In this document: positions 47,785-61,141 of the stretch, one piece after another | How the letters are laid out: each line of letters opens with the position of its first letter | Numbering within the stretch: position 1 is the first letter of the stretch | NCBI RefSeq assembly: GCF_000513275.1 | Contig: NZ_CBVJ010000020.1 | Span: 29,735 to 93,734, forward strand | DNA from: Paenibacillus gorillae | GTDB taxonomy: Bacteria > Bacillota > Bacilli > Paenibacillales > Paenibacillaceae | DNA length: 64,000 bases | Reading direction: 5' to 3' | The notes under the pieces: model-generated | Databases searched by the model: none | What the model saw: the letters and a program-made list of their open reading frames with translations, nothing else | What the model was told of the DNA's origin: nothing | Program-made: the position numbers and the translations under genes

Positions 47785-47789
47785 AATGG

Positions 47790-47905
47790 ACGGTGTTAAA
47801 AACACACGCCGATTAATTTCGCTAACGGTGCTTCCGGCTGCCGGAAGTTTTAGCGAAAGATGATATTGGCGGCGGAGCACTACACAACAAAACCACTATA
47901 GGAGG
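47790..47905 (+). promoter_or_regulatory. rpsB: Structured 5' leader of rpsB, candidate S2 autoregulatory RNA
   Basis: A hairpin forms from TTTCGCTAA (47817-47825) with TTAGCGAAA (47850-47858) and an inner CTTCCGGC/GCCGGAAG stem. A smaller CGGTGT/ACAC pairing lies before it. Ribosomal protein mRNAs often carry such leaders for feedback by the protein; this one is proposed from structure and position only. Confidence 0.5.
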
Positions 47906-47915
47906 TGTTGGAGAA

Positions 47916-48614
47916 ATGGCGGTTATTTCCATGAAACAGCTTCTCGAAGCTGGGGTACACTTCGGTCACCAGACTCGTCGCTGGAACCCTAAGATGGATC
48001 GTTATATCTTCACCGAAAGAAACGGAATTTACATCATCGACTTGCAAAAAACAGTGAAAAAAGTTGAGGAAGCTTACAACTTTGTTCGCTCGATCGCAGC
48101 TGAAGGTGGCACTATGCTGTTCGTCGGCACGAAAAAACAAGCTCAAGATTCTGTTAAAGAAGAAGCTGAGCGTTGCGGCAACTTCTACATCAACCAACGT
48201 TGGTTGGGTGGAACGCTGACTAACTTCCAAACGATTCAAAAGCGTATCGATCGTCTTCGCACGCTGGAGAAATGGTCGGAGGACGGAACTTTCGAAGTTC
48301 TTCCAAAGAAAGAAGTTATCATCCTTAACAAAGAAAAAGACCGTTTGGAAAAATTCCTCGGCGGCATTAAAGGCATGAAACGCCTGCCAAGCGCTTTGTT
48401 CATCATCGACCCGCGCAAAGAGCGCATCGCTGTTGCTGAAGCTCGCAAACTTGGTATTCCAATCGTAGGTATCGTTGATACGAACTGCGATCCAGACGAA
48501 ATCGATTATGTCATTCCAGGCAATGACGACGCGATTCGCGCGGTGAAATTGCTTACGTCCAAAATGGCTGACGCTATTGTTGAAGCTAACCAAGGCGAGC
48601 AAACAACTGCTTAA
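47916..48614 (+). CDS. rpsB: 30S ribosomal protein S2
   Basis: S2, 232 aa, binds late to the 30S subunit. The N-terminus [20 protein letters not shown] and the stretches [17 protein letters not shown] and [20 protein letters not shown] are highly conserved. AGGAGGTG lies before the ATG. It is followed by tsf, the usual bacterial pair, with a terminator between. Confidence 0.98.
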   Translation: MAVISMKQLLEAGVHFGHQTRRWNPKMDRYIFTERNGIYIIDLQKTVKKVEEAYNFVRSIAAEGGTMLFVGTKKQAQDSVKEEAERCGNFYINQRWLGGTLTNFQTIQKRIDRLRTLEKWSEDGTFEVLPKKEVIILNKEKDRLEKFLGGIKGMKRLPSALFIIDPRKERIAVAEARKLGIPIVGIVDTNCDPDEIDYVIPGNDDAIRAVKLLTSKMADAIVEANQGEQTTA

Positions 48615-48639
48615 TCTTCATTACGCTTGCTAGTTCAAC

Positions 48640-48682
48640 AAAGGGTGGTCAGAAGGTGAAAGCCTCTCACCGCCCTTTTTTT
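48640..48682 (+). terminator. Intrinsic terminator or attenuator after rpsB
   Basis: AAGGGTGGT (48641-48649) pairs with ACCGCCCTT (48669-48677), with one G:T pair, followed by a run of T. Partial read-through would allow tsf transcription. Confidence 0.8.
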
Positions 48683-48742
48683 GAAATATAAGAGTTTATA
48701 GGTTCTCGATATAAATTTGCTTTTATTTCACCGCGAAACTTT

Positions 48743-48769
48743 GGCTTCGCCACTAAGAACGGCGGAGCT
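48743..48769 (+). promoter_or_regulatory. Candidate hairpin in the tsf leader
   Basis: GGCTTCGCC (48743-48751) can pair over 9 bp, allowing two G:U pairs, with GGCGGAGCT (48761-48769) around a 9-base loop. It lies about 55 bases before the tsf ATG, after the rpsB terminator. Function unknown. Confidence 0.35.
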
Positions 48770-48824
48770 GTTTCTGCTTGACCGGATGATTAAATAACAA
48801 CGAACATTATCAGGAGGGCTAAAT

Positions 48825-49475
48825 ATGGCAGTTAGTGCTAGCGCAGTAAAAGAACTTCGTGAAAGAACCGGAGCAGGAATGCTCGATTGTAAGAAAGCTC
48901 TGGACGAAACAAACGGCGATGTAACGAAAGCAATCGAATTGCTTCGTGAGAAAGGCCTTTCCGCAGCAGCTAACAAAGCTGGCCGTATCGCAACAGAAGG
49001 CGTAGTTGAATCCTACATCCATGCAGGCGGCCGTATCGGCGTTCTGGTTGAAATCAACTGCGAAACTGACTTCGTAGCGAAAACAGAACAATTCCGTTCG
49101 TTTGCTAAAGATATCGCGATGCACATCGCAGCTTCGAACCCTAAATTTGTTCGCCGTGAAGAAGTACCTTCCGACGAGCTCGAGAAAGAACGCGAAATTC
49201 TTCGCGCACAAGCTTTGAACGAAGGCAAGCCTGAGAAAATCGTTGACAAAATGGTTGAAGGCCGCATTTCGAAATACTATGAAGAGTATTGCTTGCTTGA
49301 GCAATCCTTCGTTAAAGATCCGGACAAAACAATCTCCGCATTGCTGAATGAAAAAGTAAGCGCAATCGGCGAAAACATTTCGATCCGTCGTTTCGTTCGT
49401 TATGAACTAGGCGAAGGCTTGGAGAAAAAAGTAGATAACTTTGTTGAAGAAGTTATGGCTCAAGCAAAACTGTAA
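48825..49475 (+). CDS. tsf: Elongation factor Ts
   Basis: EF-Ts, 216 aa, recycles EF-Tu by nucleotide exchange. The N-terminal UBA-like domain has [20 protein letters not shown]. The core dimerisation domain includes [20 protein letters not shown] and [10 protein letters not shown]. The short Gram-positive form has one core repeat less than in E. coli. AGGAGG lies upstream. Confidence 0.98.
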   Translation: MAVSASAVKELRERTGAGMLDCKKALDETNGDVTKAIELLREKGLSAAANKAGRIATEGVVESYIHAGGRIGVLVEINCETDFVAKTEQFRSFAKDIAMHIAASNPKFVRREEVPSDELEKEREILRAQALNEGKPEKIVDKMVEGRISKYYEEYCLLEQSFVKDPDKTISALLNEKVSAIGENISIRRFVRYELGEGLEKKVDNFVEEVMAQAKL

Positions 49476-50329
<854 letters not shown>

Positions 50330-50330
<1 letters not shown>

Positions 50331-50884
50331 TGCCTCAAGCTGTTAAGAAAAACGCTGAAGAGCGGATGGAAAAAGCGATCGGCGCATTAAAGCGCGACTT
50401 GGCTACTTTGCGCGCAGGCCGTGCAACGCCTGCTCTGCTTGATCGTGTTCAAGTTGAATACTACGGCGCAATGACGCCTGTATCCCAATTGGCTAATGTC
50501 AATACACCGGATTCCCGCACGCTGTTCATCCAGCCATGGGATAAAACATCGATCAGCGCGATTGAGAAAGCGATTATGAAATCCGATCTGGGCTTGACGC
50601 CTTCGAATGATGGCGCAGCTATCCGGATTACAATTCCGCCGCTTACAGAAGAGCGCCGCGCGGATTTGGTGAAAATGACGAAGAGATTCGGCGAGGAAGC
50701 TAAGGTAGCAATCCGCAATATTCGCCGCGATGCGAATGATGATGTGAAAAAGATGGAGAAAACGGACATTTCCGAAGATGAATCCCGCCGCCATCAAGAA
50801 GATATTCAAAAGGCGACTGACCGTTTTATCGCTGAAGTAGATAAAGTACTTGTCGTTAAAGAGAAGGAAATCATGGAAGTTTAA
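50330..50884 (+). CDS. frr: Ribosome recycling factor
   Basis: RRF, 184 aa, splits post-termination ribosomes with EF-G. Conserved stretches are [36 protein letters not shown] and [17 protein letters not shown]. The ATG overlaps the pyrH stop. The C-terminus is the usual long helix bundle. Confidence 0.97.
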
Positions 50885-50897
50885 TTGCGCTTCGAGT

Positions 50898-50918
50898 CCC
50901 TTCTGCAAGAAGGGGTTT
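50898..50918 (+). terminator. Weak hairpin between frr and uppS
   Basis: CCCTTCT (50898-50904) pairs with AGAAGGG (50908-50914) around a 3-base loop, then GTTT. Too weak to be a clear terminator; possibly an attenuator. Confidence 0.35.
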
Positions 50919-50943
50919 GCAATTCCGGGTGGGAGGAACGTAG

Positions 50944-51705
50944 ATGATCAGTCGACTTTGGGCCAAACTAGGCAAATCGTCCCCAAAGGCTGAGATGCCT
51001 CAGCTAGATAAAGTGCCTGATCATGTCGCCATCATTATGGACGGCAACGGGCGCTGGGCCAAAGATCGCGGATTACCGCGTATTGCGGGTCATCATACCG
51101 GTATGAAGGCGGTCAAACGCGTCGTGAGGGAAGCCGATCGGCTCGGCGTCCAGTATTTGACGCTGTATGCTTTTTCGACGGAAAACTGGAAGCGTCCGAA
51201 GGACGAGGTTGATTTTCTGATGCGGCTGCCCCAGCAGTTTTTGGAGATCGAGCTGGAGGAACTTATTGAGAACAACGTTCAAGTCCGAATGATGGGGATC
51301 AAATCCGATTTGCCTTCTTACACGATTGACGCGCTGGAGGAAGCGATGGAACGGACGGCCAACAATACCGGCCTCGTCCTTAATTTTGCGCTTAACTACG
51401 GCAGTCGCAAGGAAATGATCGATGCGATCCAGGCGATAGCCGGAGACGTGGCTGATGGTCGTTTGACGCCGGATCAGATTGACGAGCAATTGATGTCCGC
51501 GCGTTTGTTGAGCCGCGACATCCCCGATCCGGACCTGCTGATTCGAACGAGCGGCGAACTGCGGCTCAGCAATTTCATGCTTTGGCAGCTTGCTTACAGC
51601 GAGCTGTGGTTTACCGATGTATATTGGCCGGAGTTCAACGAGGCTCATTTTCAAGAAGCGGTGCTGCAGTATCAGAGCCGCAAGCGGCGATTCGGCGGCT
51701 TGTAA
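50944..51705 (+). CDS. uppS: Isoprenyl (undecaprenyl) diphosphate synthase
   Basis: UppS, 253 aa, makes C55 undecaprenyl diphosphate, the lipid carrier for peptidoglycan and wall polymers. The catalytic core is AIIMDGNGRWAKDRGLPR with the essential Asp, then GHHTGMKAVKRVVREADRLG. The conserved RTSGELRLSNFMLWQ and ELWFTDVYWPEF are present. GGGAGG lies upstream. Confidence 0.97.
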   Translation: MISRLWAKLGKSSPKAEMPQLDKVPDHVAIIMDGNGRWAKDRGLPRIAGHHTGMKAVKRVVREADRLGVQYLTLYAFSTENWKRPKDEVDFLMRLPQQFLEIELEELIENNVQVRMMGIKSDLPSYTIDALEEAMERTANNTGLVLNFALNYGSRKEMIDAIQAIAGDVADGRLTPDQIDEQLMSARLLSRDIPDPDLLIRTSGELRLSNFMLWQLAYSELWFTDVYWPEFNEAHFQEAVLQYQSRKRRFGGL

Positions 51706-51733
51706 GCTTCCATAACGGAGAGTGACTGGAATT

Positions 51734-52529
51734 TTGAAACAAAGAATCGTGACAGGCGTTCTCGCGGCCGCGGGTTTCATCGCCTTTGCGCTGGCCGGCG
51801 GATGGATTTTTTGCCGGCTTGCTCGTGCTCATGGCTATAATCGGCTTCTCCGAGTATGTACGTATGAATGGATTCGCTTGGCATCATCCTGCTTCTCTTA
51901 TCGGTTTTGCGGGCATGCTTACGTTCGTGCTGCCTTGGTCCTTATGGGACATGGAAGCTCCTTCCGCTTTGATGGTGATGTGGATTGCAGCGTTTCTTTT
52001 GCTGACTGTAACGGTTATTAGCAAAAACAAAACAACGATTGACGGCGCCGCGCTTATGCTGCTTGGCGCTTTATACGTAGGCTACGGGTTTGGCGCGTTG
52101 GATACGGTAAGACAAATGGAAGAGCATGGCTTGTTCTGGACCTTCCTTGTTCTCGGTTGTATTATTGCGTCGGATGTCGGCGCTTATTTCGCGGGACGAG
52201 CTATAGGCAGACATAAGCTATGGCCTTCAATTAGTCCAAACAAGACGATTGAGGGAGCGGCAGGCGGCGTCATTTTGTCGCTCATTACAGCCGTTGCTTT
52301 TGCGCTGGCTATGCCTGATGTCGTAAGCTTGCCGAGAGCGCTCGGTATAGGCTTGATTGCCGCAGTTGCTGGACAGCTCGGGGATTTGATTCAATCCGCA
52401 TATAAGCGCGTACGCGACATTAAGGATACCGGTGCGATCCTTCCGGGGCATGGCGGCATACTGGACCGCTGCGACAGCTGGATTATCGTATTCCCGCTCG
52501 TGCTTCTTTCCGGCTTGCTGCCTACATAA
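51734..52529 (+). CDS. cdsA: Phosphatidate cytidylyltransferase CdsA, one-base shift near the N-terminus
   Basis: The first frame (TTG 51734, MKQRIVTGVLAAAGFIAFAL) leaves frame at the T6 run 51807-51812. The second frame continues GFSEYVRMNG to the C-terminal CDP-alcohol synthase motif SDVGAYFAGRAIGRHKLW and the following GHGGILDRCDSW. Removing one T gives GGWIFAGLLVLMAIIGFSEY and a 264-aa protein, normal for CdsA. It makes CDP-diacylglycerol for phospholipid synthesis and is essential, so a real null is unlikely. It lies in its standard place before dxr. Confidence 0.87.
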
Positions 52530-52544
52530 ACGGTTCCAAAGAGG

Positions 52545-52586
52545 AAGCGGGCGGAGCGTCGTGGAGGCGCAGCGCCCGCTTTTTTG
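52545..52586 (+). terminator. Intrinsic terminator after cdsA
   Basis: AGCGGGCG (52546-52553) pairs with CGCCCGCT (52573-52580), followed by a T run. It lies about 15 bases past the cdsA stop and may only partly terminate before dxr. Confidence 0.85.
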
Positions 52587-52629
52587 TTGTCTAGTATATT
52601 AATTGCTGTATGGCGAGAGAGGGTTAACG

Positions 52630-53766
52630 ATGAAATTAACGATTCTTGGCTCGACTGGCTCAATCGGCACGCAAACACTCGATGTAGTCGCAAGCGATCC
52701 CGAACGCTATGAGATCATTGGCTTATCGGCCGGCAGCAACGTTTTGCTGCTGGTTGAGCAAGCTTTGCGCTTCCGGCCTGAAATCGTCTGCCTGGCGACC
52801 AAGGAATTGGCTGACGAAGCGAAGGCATTGCTTCCTGCCGCGATTCGGGTCGTTTATGGCGAAGAGGGGCTCATTGAAACCGCTGCAGACAACGATGCCG
52901 ATTTCGTCGTTACGGCCATTGTAGGCAGCCGCGGGCTTCCGGCAACTCTGGCTGCAATTGAAGCGGGTAAAAACATCGGGCTTGCCAATAAGGAAACACT
53001 TGTAACGGCTGGACATATCGTCATGGAAAGGGCTAAGGCTAAGGGAGTTTCTATTATTCCCGTAGACAGCGAGCATTCGGCTATCTTCCAATGCCTGAAC
53101 GGTGAGGACCGCAAGTCGCTAAGCCGTATTACCATTACGGCTTCCGGCGGATCATTCCGTGATCGCACACGAGAGCAGCTTGTTGGTGTAACCGTACAAG
53201 AGGCGCTAAATCATCCAAATTGGTCGATGGGTGCAAAAATTACGATTGATTCGGCAACAATGGTAAACAAAGGGCTTGAAGTGATTGAAGCCAAATGGCT
53301 GTTCGGTATCAACTACGATCAGATTGATGTGCTTATCCATCCGGAGAGCATTATCCACTCCTACGTCGAGTTTGCCGATAATAGCGTTATTGCACAGATG
53401 GGCTTGCCGGATATGCGCGTACCGATTCAATACGCGCTTACCTATCCGGAGCGTCAGCCTTCCCTTTGCGGAAGACTCGATCTGGCTGCGATCGGAAAGC
53501 TGCATTTTCGCGAAATGGATTTCGAACGCTACCCTTGCTTGCGGATGGCTTTTGAATGCGGTAGAGCAGGGCAATCGGCGCCTACGGTATTCAATGCTGC
53601 CAACGAAGTGGCGGTTGCAAGATTTCTGAATGGCGAGATTGATTTTCTGGCTATCGAACAAGTGCTAGAGCAAGTGCTGGAGAAGCATTCGGTAACCGAT
53701 GTCAATGATGTAGAAACGATCGCGGCAATTGACGCCTGGGCGCGCCAAGCCGCTGCCGCAATCTAG
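52630..53766 (+). CDS. dxr: 1-deoxy-D-xylulose 5-phosphate reductoisomerase
   Basis: Dxr (IspC), 378 aa, commits carbon to the MEP isoprenoid pathway. The NADPH motif LTILGSTGSIGTQTLDVV opens the protein. The metal/substrate region has IIPVDSEHSAIFQCL and TASGGSFRD. ATG 52630 has GAGAGGG 6 bases upstream; a TTG at 52603 would precede it. It supplies precursors for uppS nearby. Confidence 0.96.
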   Translation: MKLTILGSTGSIGTQTLDVVASDPERYEIIGLSAGSNVLLLVEQALRFRPEIVCLATKELADEAKALLPAAIRVVYGEEGLIETAADNDADFVVTAIVGSRGLPATLAAIEAGKNIGLANKETLVTAGHIVMERAKAKGVSIIPVDSEHSAIFQCLNGEDRKSLSRITITASGGSFRDRTREQLVGVTVQEALNHPNWSMGAKITIDSATMVNKGLEVIEAKWLFGINYDQIDVLIHPESIIHSYVEFADNSVIAQMGLPDMRVPIQYALTYPERQPSLCGRLDLAAIGKLHFREMDFERYPCLRMAFECGRAGQSAPTVFNAANEVAVARFLNGEIDFLAIEQVLEQVLEKHSVTDVNDVETIAAIDAWARQAAAAI

Positions 53767-53852
53767 CTTCTGCGGCAACCTGTGGTTCTCTTGTATCGAA
53801 CGGGAGAATAATGATAATCTATGTACAGGCCGTTACGAACAGGAGGCTCGTT

Positions 53853-56587
<2,735 letters not shown>

Positions 56588-56638
56588 ATTCTGGCTCGGA
56601 TCGGATCGATAGGAGTTTGTTGGGAGTGATGATTAACC

Positions 56639-59600
56639 ATGAGTCAGACCGGAGATAAGAGGCAACGCTTCGAATTGCTGCTGCAGCAATCGGAGCTGCC
56701 TCAGGAACTTATCCATTCTTATTATAAAGACGGGTACATTGATCAGGTAATTGTCCGCAAAAGCAACCGCAAATGGACGTTTTGCATTCGCAAAGCGTCC
56801 TTAGTGCCTTCTAGGGCTTACAGCGGACTTTTGCAGGCGGTACATCTGAAATTCGCCCATATCGCAGAGACCGATTTTCAGTTCCACTATGAGGACAATG
56901 TTGCTTCTGCGGACATAGCAAGGGAATATTGGGGCCTGTTCATTGAATGGGCACAGCAGGAAATCGCGTCGGTTAACGGCTGGCTGGCGAAAGCCGGCAT
57001 GGATGCAGAAGGCGATTTGATTACGATCTCGCTGCTGGACGGAATGGGCCTTGAGCTTGCCCGGAAAAAACGGATCGACGAGGAAATCGTGCGCTTCTAC
57101 AGCCGCTGTTTTGCCCGCAACTATAGGGTAAAGCTGGAGGTTGGTACGGGCGGGGCGTCTAGACAAGAGGTATACGAAGAGTTTCAGCAGAAAATTGTAC
57201 AGGAGGAACGGGAAGCCGTTCTTCAGATTATGGAAAGCGCCGCCGATTCCGATGCGAATGAAGATGATGAGCAGCCGTCTAAAATATCTGTAGGCTACGA
57301 TATTCGGGACGAGCCGGTTCCGATTATGAACATTCGCGAAGAAGAGAAGAAGATTACGGTACAGGGCACCATATTTGGGCTTGATGTGAAAGAACTGCGG
57401 AATGGAATGACGCTGTACACGTTTAACGTTACCGACTTCTCCGACTCCATGGCGATGAAGATGTTCGCCAAAACGAAGGACGACTTGAAAATGTTCAGCC
57501 TGATTGCGAACGGCAAATGGGTAAAGGCGAGAGGCCGGGTCGATTACGACCGGTTTATGCAAGAGCCTGAGCTCGTTATGATGCCGAGCGATCTGAACGA
57601 AATCGGTTCTCCGCCGGACCGCAAGGACAAGGCAGAAGAGAAGCGGGTTGAATTCCATCTTCATACGACGATGAGTGCAATGGATGCGGTAACGCCAATC
57701 GATGCCTATGTGAAAACAGCGGCGAAGTGGGGGCATAAGGCGATTGCAGTGACTGATCACAGCAATATCCACTGCTATCCTGATGCCTTCAAGGCAGCGA
57801 AGAAGAATGGCATTCAAGTACTGTTCGGACTAGAAGCCAACGTCGTCAATGATGCGGTGCCGATGGTGCTGAATTCCCGTGAGGAACAGCTGGCAACAAC
57901 CGAATATATCGTATTTGACATCGAGACGACGGGCCTTTCCGTTGTAAACAATAAAATTATCGAGCTTGCCGGCGTTCGTATGAAGGATGGCAAAGAGATC
58001 AATCGTTTCTCAACTTTCATTAATCCGCATGAAAAAATTCCTTATCACATTCAGCAGTTGACGAGCATTAACGACGATATGGTCAAGGATGCTCCTGAAC
58101 TGGAACCTATGCTTCGTGAATTTATTGCTTTTATTGGCGATTCTGTTCTTGTGGCACATAACGCCAGATTCGATATCGGCTTTATCCAAGCGAATTGCAA
58201 GTCGCTGGGCATGCCAGAGGTAACGAATCCGGTACTCGATACGCTGGAGCTCGCACGGTTCATTCATCCGTCACTAAAGAATCACCGTCTGAATACTCTG
58301 GCGGCCAAGTATAAAGTCGGTCTGGAGAACCATCACCGGGCGGTCGATGACTCTCTGGCGCTTGGCGGCGTATTATATGGTCTAATCAGCGACGCAGCGG
58401 AACGCAACATTACCGGACTTCATCAATTAAATGATTATGTAGGACTGGACTTATCCAATTCCCGGCCTTTCCACTGCAATATTTATGCGTTGAATGCTGC
58501 CGGCAAGAAGAACCTGTTCAAGCTCATTTCTATTTCTCATACCGAACATTTCAAAAGGGTAGCGACGATTCCAAAAAGCAAGCTCGTTGAGCTTCGCGAA
58601 GGCATACTTGTTATATCCGGCTGCGAGAAAGGCGAGTTTTTCGAGACGGTGCTCAACAAATCCTATGAGGAAGCGCTGGAGGTTGCCCGCTTCTATGATG
58701 TGCTGGAAATTCAGCCAGTCGATTTCTACATGCATCTGGTCGAAAAGGGTCTCGTAGGCAGCCGCGCAGAAATTGAACAGGCTCACCGTTATATTTGCCA
58801 GATCGGCGACGAGCTGAACAAGCCTGTAATTGCTACGGGCAACGTGCACTACTTGAACCCGAGAGACAAGCTGTTCAGGGATATCGCGATTCATGGCATT
58901 ACCGGCTTTAGTCCGCTGAAGGATATCCGCAAGCCGGAAGCTCATCTTCGCACTACGGACGAAATGCTCGCCGAGTTCGCTTTTCTGGGTGAGGCTCGTG
59001 CCTATGAAGTTGTTGTCACGAATACGATTCAGCTTGCGGAACGGTTTGAACCGTTCGAGATGTTCCCGGAACAATTGTTCACGCCGATCATTGAGGGCGC
59101 GGACGAGGAAATCCGTGAAACGTGTTATAACACGGCCAAATCATTTTACGGGGAAGAGCTTCCACAGGTTGTCATCGACCGTTTGGAGAAGGAACTCGTA
59201 CCGATTATTAAATTTGGCTTCTCGGCCAACTATTTGATTTCGGAGCGACTCGTGAAGAAATCCAATAGGGATGGTTACCTTGTTGGTTCCCGGGGTTCCG
59301 TAGGCTCTTCTGTGGTCGCGACCTTCCTTGGTATTTCTGAGGTTAATCCGCTGCCGCCACACTATATGTGCTTGAATCCCGATTGCAGGCACAGCGAATG
59401 GTTCCTCGACGGCAGCATCATGAGCGGCTTTGACTTGCCGGTCAAAAGCTGTGCGAAATGCGGGCAAGTGACCAAGGGCGAAGGGCAGGACATACCATTT
59501 GAGACGTTCCTAGGTTTCAAAGGCGATAAAGTTCCCGATATCGACTTGAACTTCTCGGGTGAATACCAGCCGACAGCCCATAACTTCACCAAAGAAATGT

Positions 59601-60958
59601 TTGGTGAGAAAAACGTATTCCGGGCTGGCACGATTGGTACGGTTGCGGAGAAGACCGGCTTTGGCTTTGCCAAAAAATACGAGGAAGACCACGGGAAGAA
59701 GTGGCGGGGCGCGGAATTGTCGAGGCTCGCTGCCGGCGTTACCGGAGTAAAGCGCAGTACCGGGCAGCATCCCGGCGGTATCGTCGTTGTACCGGATTAT
59801 ATAGAGGTAGAGGATGTAACGCCTGTCCAATATCCCGCCGACGACGTCAACGCGGAATGGAAAACCACGCATTTCGATTATCATGCCTTTGAGATGAACT
59901 TGCTGAAGCTCGATATTCTGGGTCACGATGATCCGACCATGATGCGGATGCTGCAGGATTTGACGGGCGTCGATCCGACGTCAATTCCGATGAATGATCC
60001 GAAGGTGATGAGCATGTTCAACTCCACGAAGGCGCTTGGCGTTGCGCCGGAGAAGATTCGGACGCCGGTCGCGACGTTTGGCGTACCGGAGATGGGAACG
60101 AAATTCGTTCGTCAGATGCTTCAGGAGACGCAGCCTTCTTCCTTTGCCGATCTGCTGCAAATTTCGGGATTGTCCCACGGCACGGGCGTATGGCTCGGCA
60201 ATGCCCAGGAATTAATTAAGAAGGGGACTTGTAACATCAAGACCGTGATCGGCTGTCGTGACGATATTATGTTATACTTGATCTATAAAGCAGGAATGGA
60301 CGCCGGACTCGCTTTCAAAATTACGGAAAGCGTACGGAAAGGCCGGGGGCTGACGCCGGAATGGATCGATGAGATGAAAAACTGCAAAGTACCGCAGTGG
60401 TATATCGACTCCTGCCTGCGCATCGAGTATATGTTTCCGAAGGCGCATGCCGCGGCTTATGTTATCTCGGCTGTTCGAACCGCCTACTTTAAACTGTATT
60501 ATCCGATTGAATATTACGCGACGTACTTCACGGTCCGCGCCGAGGATTTTGATCTGGAAATACTCTGTCAAGGTTATGACGCGATTCTTAAGAAATTGCT
60601 AGAGATTGAAGAAAAAGGCTTTAGCGCGACGACGAAGGAGAAGAACAGCATCTCCTTGCTGGAAATGGCGCTGGAAATGACGGCTAGAGGACTTTCCTTC
60701 AAGCCGATCGATCTCTATCGATCCCATGCTACGAAATTTATCGTAGACGGAGAATCGCTTATCCCGCCGTTTGCGGCTATCGCCGGTATCGGCGACAATG
60801 CGGCCCGGAACATTGCGGCTTCGCGTGAAGAAGGCGAGTACTTGTCTATCGAAGATTTCCAGCAGAAATCGAAGGCCAGCAAGACGATTGTCGAGGTTCT
60901 GAACGGCATGGGCTGCTTCCGCGGCTTGCCGGAATCGAATCAGCTATCCCTCTTCTAA
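56639..60958 (+). CDS. polC: DNA polymerase III PolC-type alpha subunit
   Basis: PolC, 1439 aa, is the replicative polymerase with built-in proofreading found in Bacillota. In order it has an N-terminal domain, an OB fold (about residues 235-330), a PHP domain with HLHTTMSAMDA, an inserted 3'-5' exonuclease with FDIETTGLSVVNNKIIEL, a Cys-rich finger (CLNPDC, CAKCG), and polymerase catalytic PDIDLNFSGEYQPTA. The C-terminus ends QLSLF, a beta-clamp motif. ATG 56639 follows GGGAGTGATG. Confidence 0.98.
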   Translation: MSQTGDKRQRFELLLQQSELPQELIHSYYKDGYIDQVIVRKSNRKWTFCIRKASLVPSRAYSGLLQAVHLKFAHIAETDFQFHYEDNVASADIAREYWGLFIEWAQQEIASVNGWLAKAGMDAEGDLITISLLDGMGLELARKKRIDEEIVRFYSRCFARNYRVKLEVGTGGASRQEVYEEFQQKIVQEEREAVLQIMESAADSDANEDDEQPSKISVGYDIRDEPVPIMNIREEEKKITVQGTIFGLDVKELRNGMTLYTFNVTDFSDSMAMKMFAKTKDDLKMFSLIANGKWVKARGRVDYDRFMQEPELVMMPSDLNEIGSPPDRKDKAEEKRVEFHLHTTMSAMDAVTPIDAYVKTAAKWGHKAIAVTDHSNIHCYPDAFKAAKKNGIQVLFGLEANVVNDAVPMVLNSREEQLATTEYIVFDIETTGLSVVNNKIIELAGVRMKDGKEINRFSTFINPHEKIPYHIQQLTSINDDMVKDAPELEPMLREFIAFIGDSVLVAHNARFDIGFIQANCKSLGMPEVTNPVLDTLELARFIHPSLKNHRLNTLAAKYKVGLENHHRAVDDSLALGGVLYGLISDAAERNITGLHQLNDYVGLDLSNSRPFHCNIYALNAAGKKNLFKLISISHTEHFKRVATIPKSKLVELREGILVISGCEKGEFFETVLNKSYEEALEVARFYDVLEIQPVDFYMHLVEKGLVGSRAEIEQAHRYICQIGDELNKPVIATGNVHYLNPRDKLFRDIAIHGITGFSPLKDIRKPEAHLRTTDEMLAEFAFLGEARAYEVVVTNTIQLAERFEPFEMFPEQLFTPIIEGADEEIRETCYNTAKSFYGEELPQVVIDRLEKELVPIIKFGFSANYLISERLVKKSNRDGYLVGSRGSVGSSVVATFLGISEVNPLPPHYMCLNPDCRHSEWFLDGSIMSGFDLPVKSCAKCGQVTKGEGQDIPFETFLGFKGDKVPDIDLNFSGEYQPTAHNFTKEMFGEKNVFRAGTIGTVAEKTGFGFAKKYEEDHGKKWRGAELSRLAAGVTGVKRSTGQHPGGIVVVPDYIEVEDVTPVQYPADDVNAEWKTTHFDYHAFEMNLLKLDILGHDDPTMMRMLQDLTGVDPTSIPMNDPKVMSMFNSTKALGVAPEKIRTPVATFGVPEMGTKFVRQMLQETQPSSFADLLQISGLSHGTGVWLGNAQELIKKGTCNIKTVIGCRDDIMLYLIYKAGMDAGLAFKITESVRKGRGLTPEWIDEMKNCKVPQWYIDSCLRIEYMFPKAHAAAYVISAVRTAYFKLYYPIEYYATYFTVRAEDFDLEILCQGYDAILKKLLEIEEKGFSATTKEKNSISLLEMALEMTARGLSFKPIDLYRSHATKFIVDGESLIPPFAAIAGIGDNAARNIAASREEGEYLSIEDFQQKSKASKTIVEVLNGMGCFRGLPESNQLSLF

Positions 60959-60981
60959 CTGTCAGCACATGAAAAGATTTC

Positions 60982-61011
60982 TTGTCACTCTTCATGCGGT
61001 TATGATATAAT
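60982..61011 (+). promoter_or_regulatory. rimP: Strong predicted promoter of the rimP-nusA-infB operon
   Basis: TTGTCA (60982-60987), an 18-base spacer and a consensus TATAAT (61006-61011) preceded by TG give an extended -10 promoter. It lies between polC and rimP. Confidence 0.9.
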
Positions 61012-61047
61012 TTTTGTGGCAATGATGTGGATAGAGACTTTGAAGCA

Positions 61048-61071
61048 GAAGAGTGGGGAAACCCACTCTTT
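61048..61071 (+). promoter_or_regulatory. rimP: GNRA-capped hairpin in the rimP leader
   Basis: AGAGTGGG (61050-61057) pairs perfectly with CCCACTCT (61062-61069) around a GAAA tetraloop, extended by an A-T and G-T pair. It starts about 37 bases after the -10 and ends 70 bases before rimP. Such a leader stem could act in RNA stability, anti-termination or NusA feedback (inference). Confidence 0.6.
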
Positions 61072-61141
61072 ACGTTTTGTATTTGGGCTTTTTCCATGGA
61101 TCAAGCCCATTTCGAACGTACAAACGGGAGGTTAAAGCAAT

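Noticed and set aside
56801..57817. A 338-codon minus-strand open frame over polC
   Set aside because: Antisense to the conserved PolC OB-PHP region.
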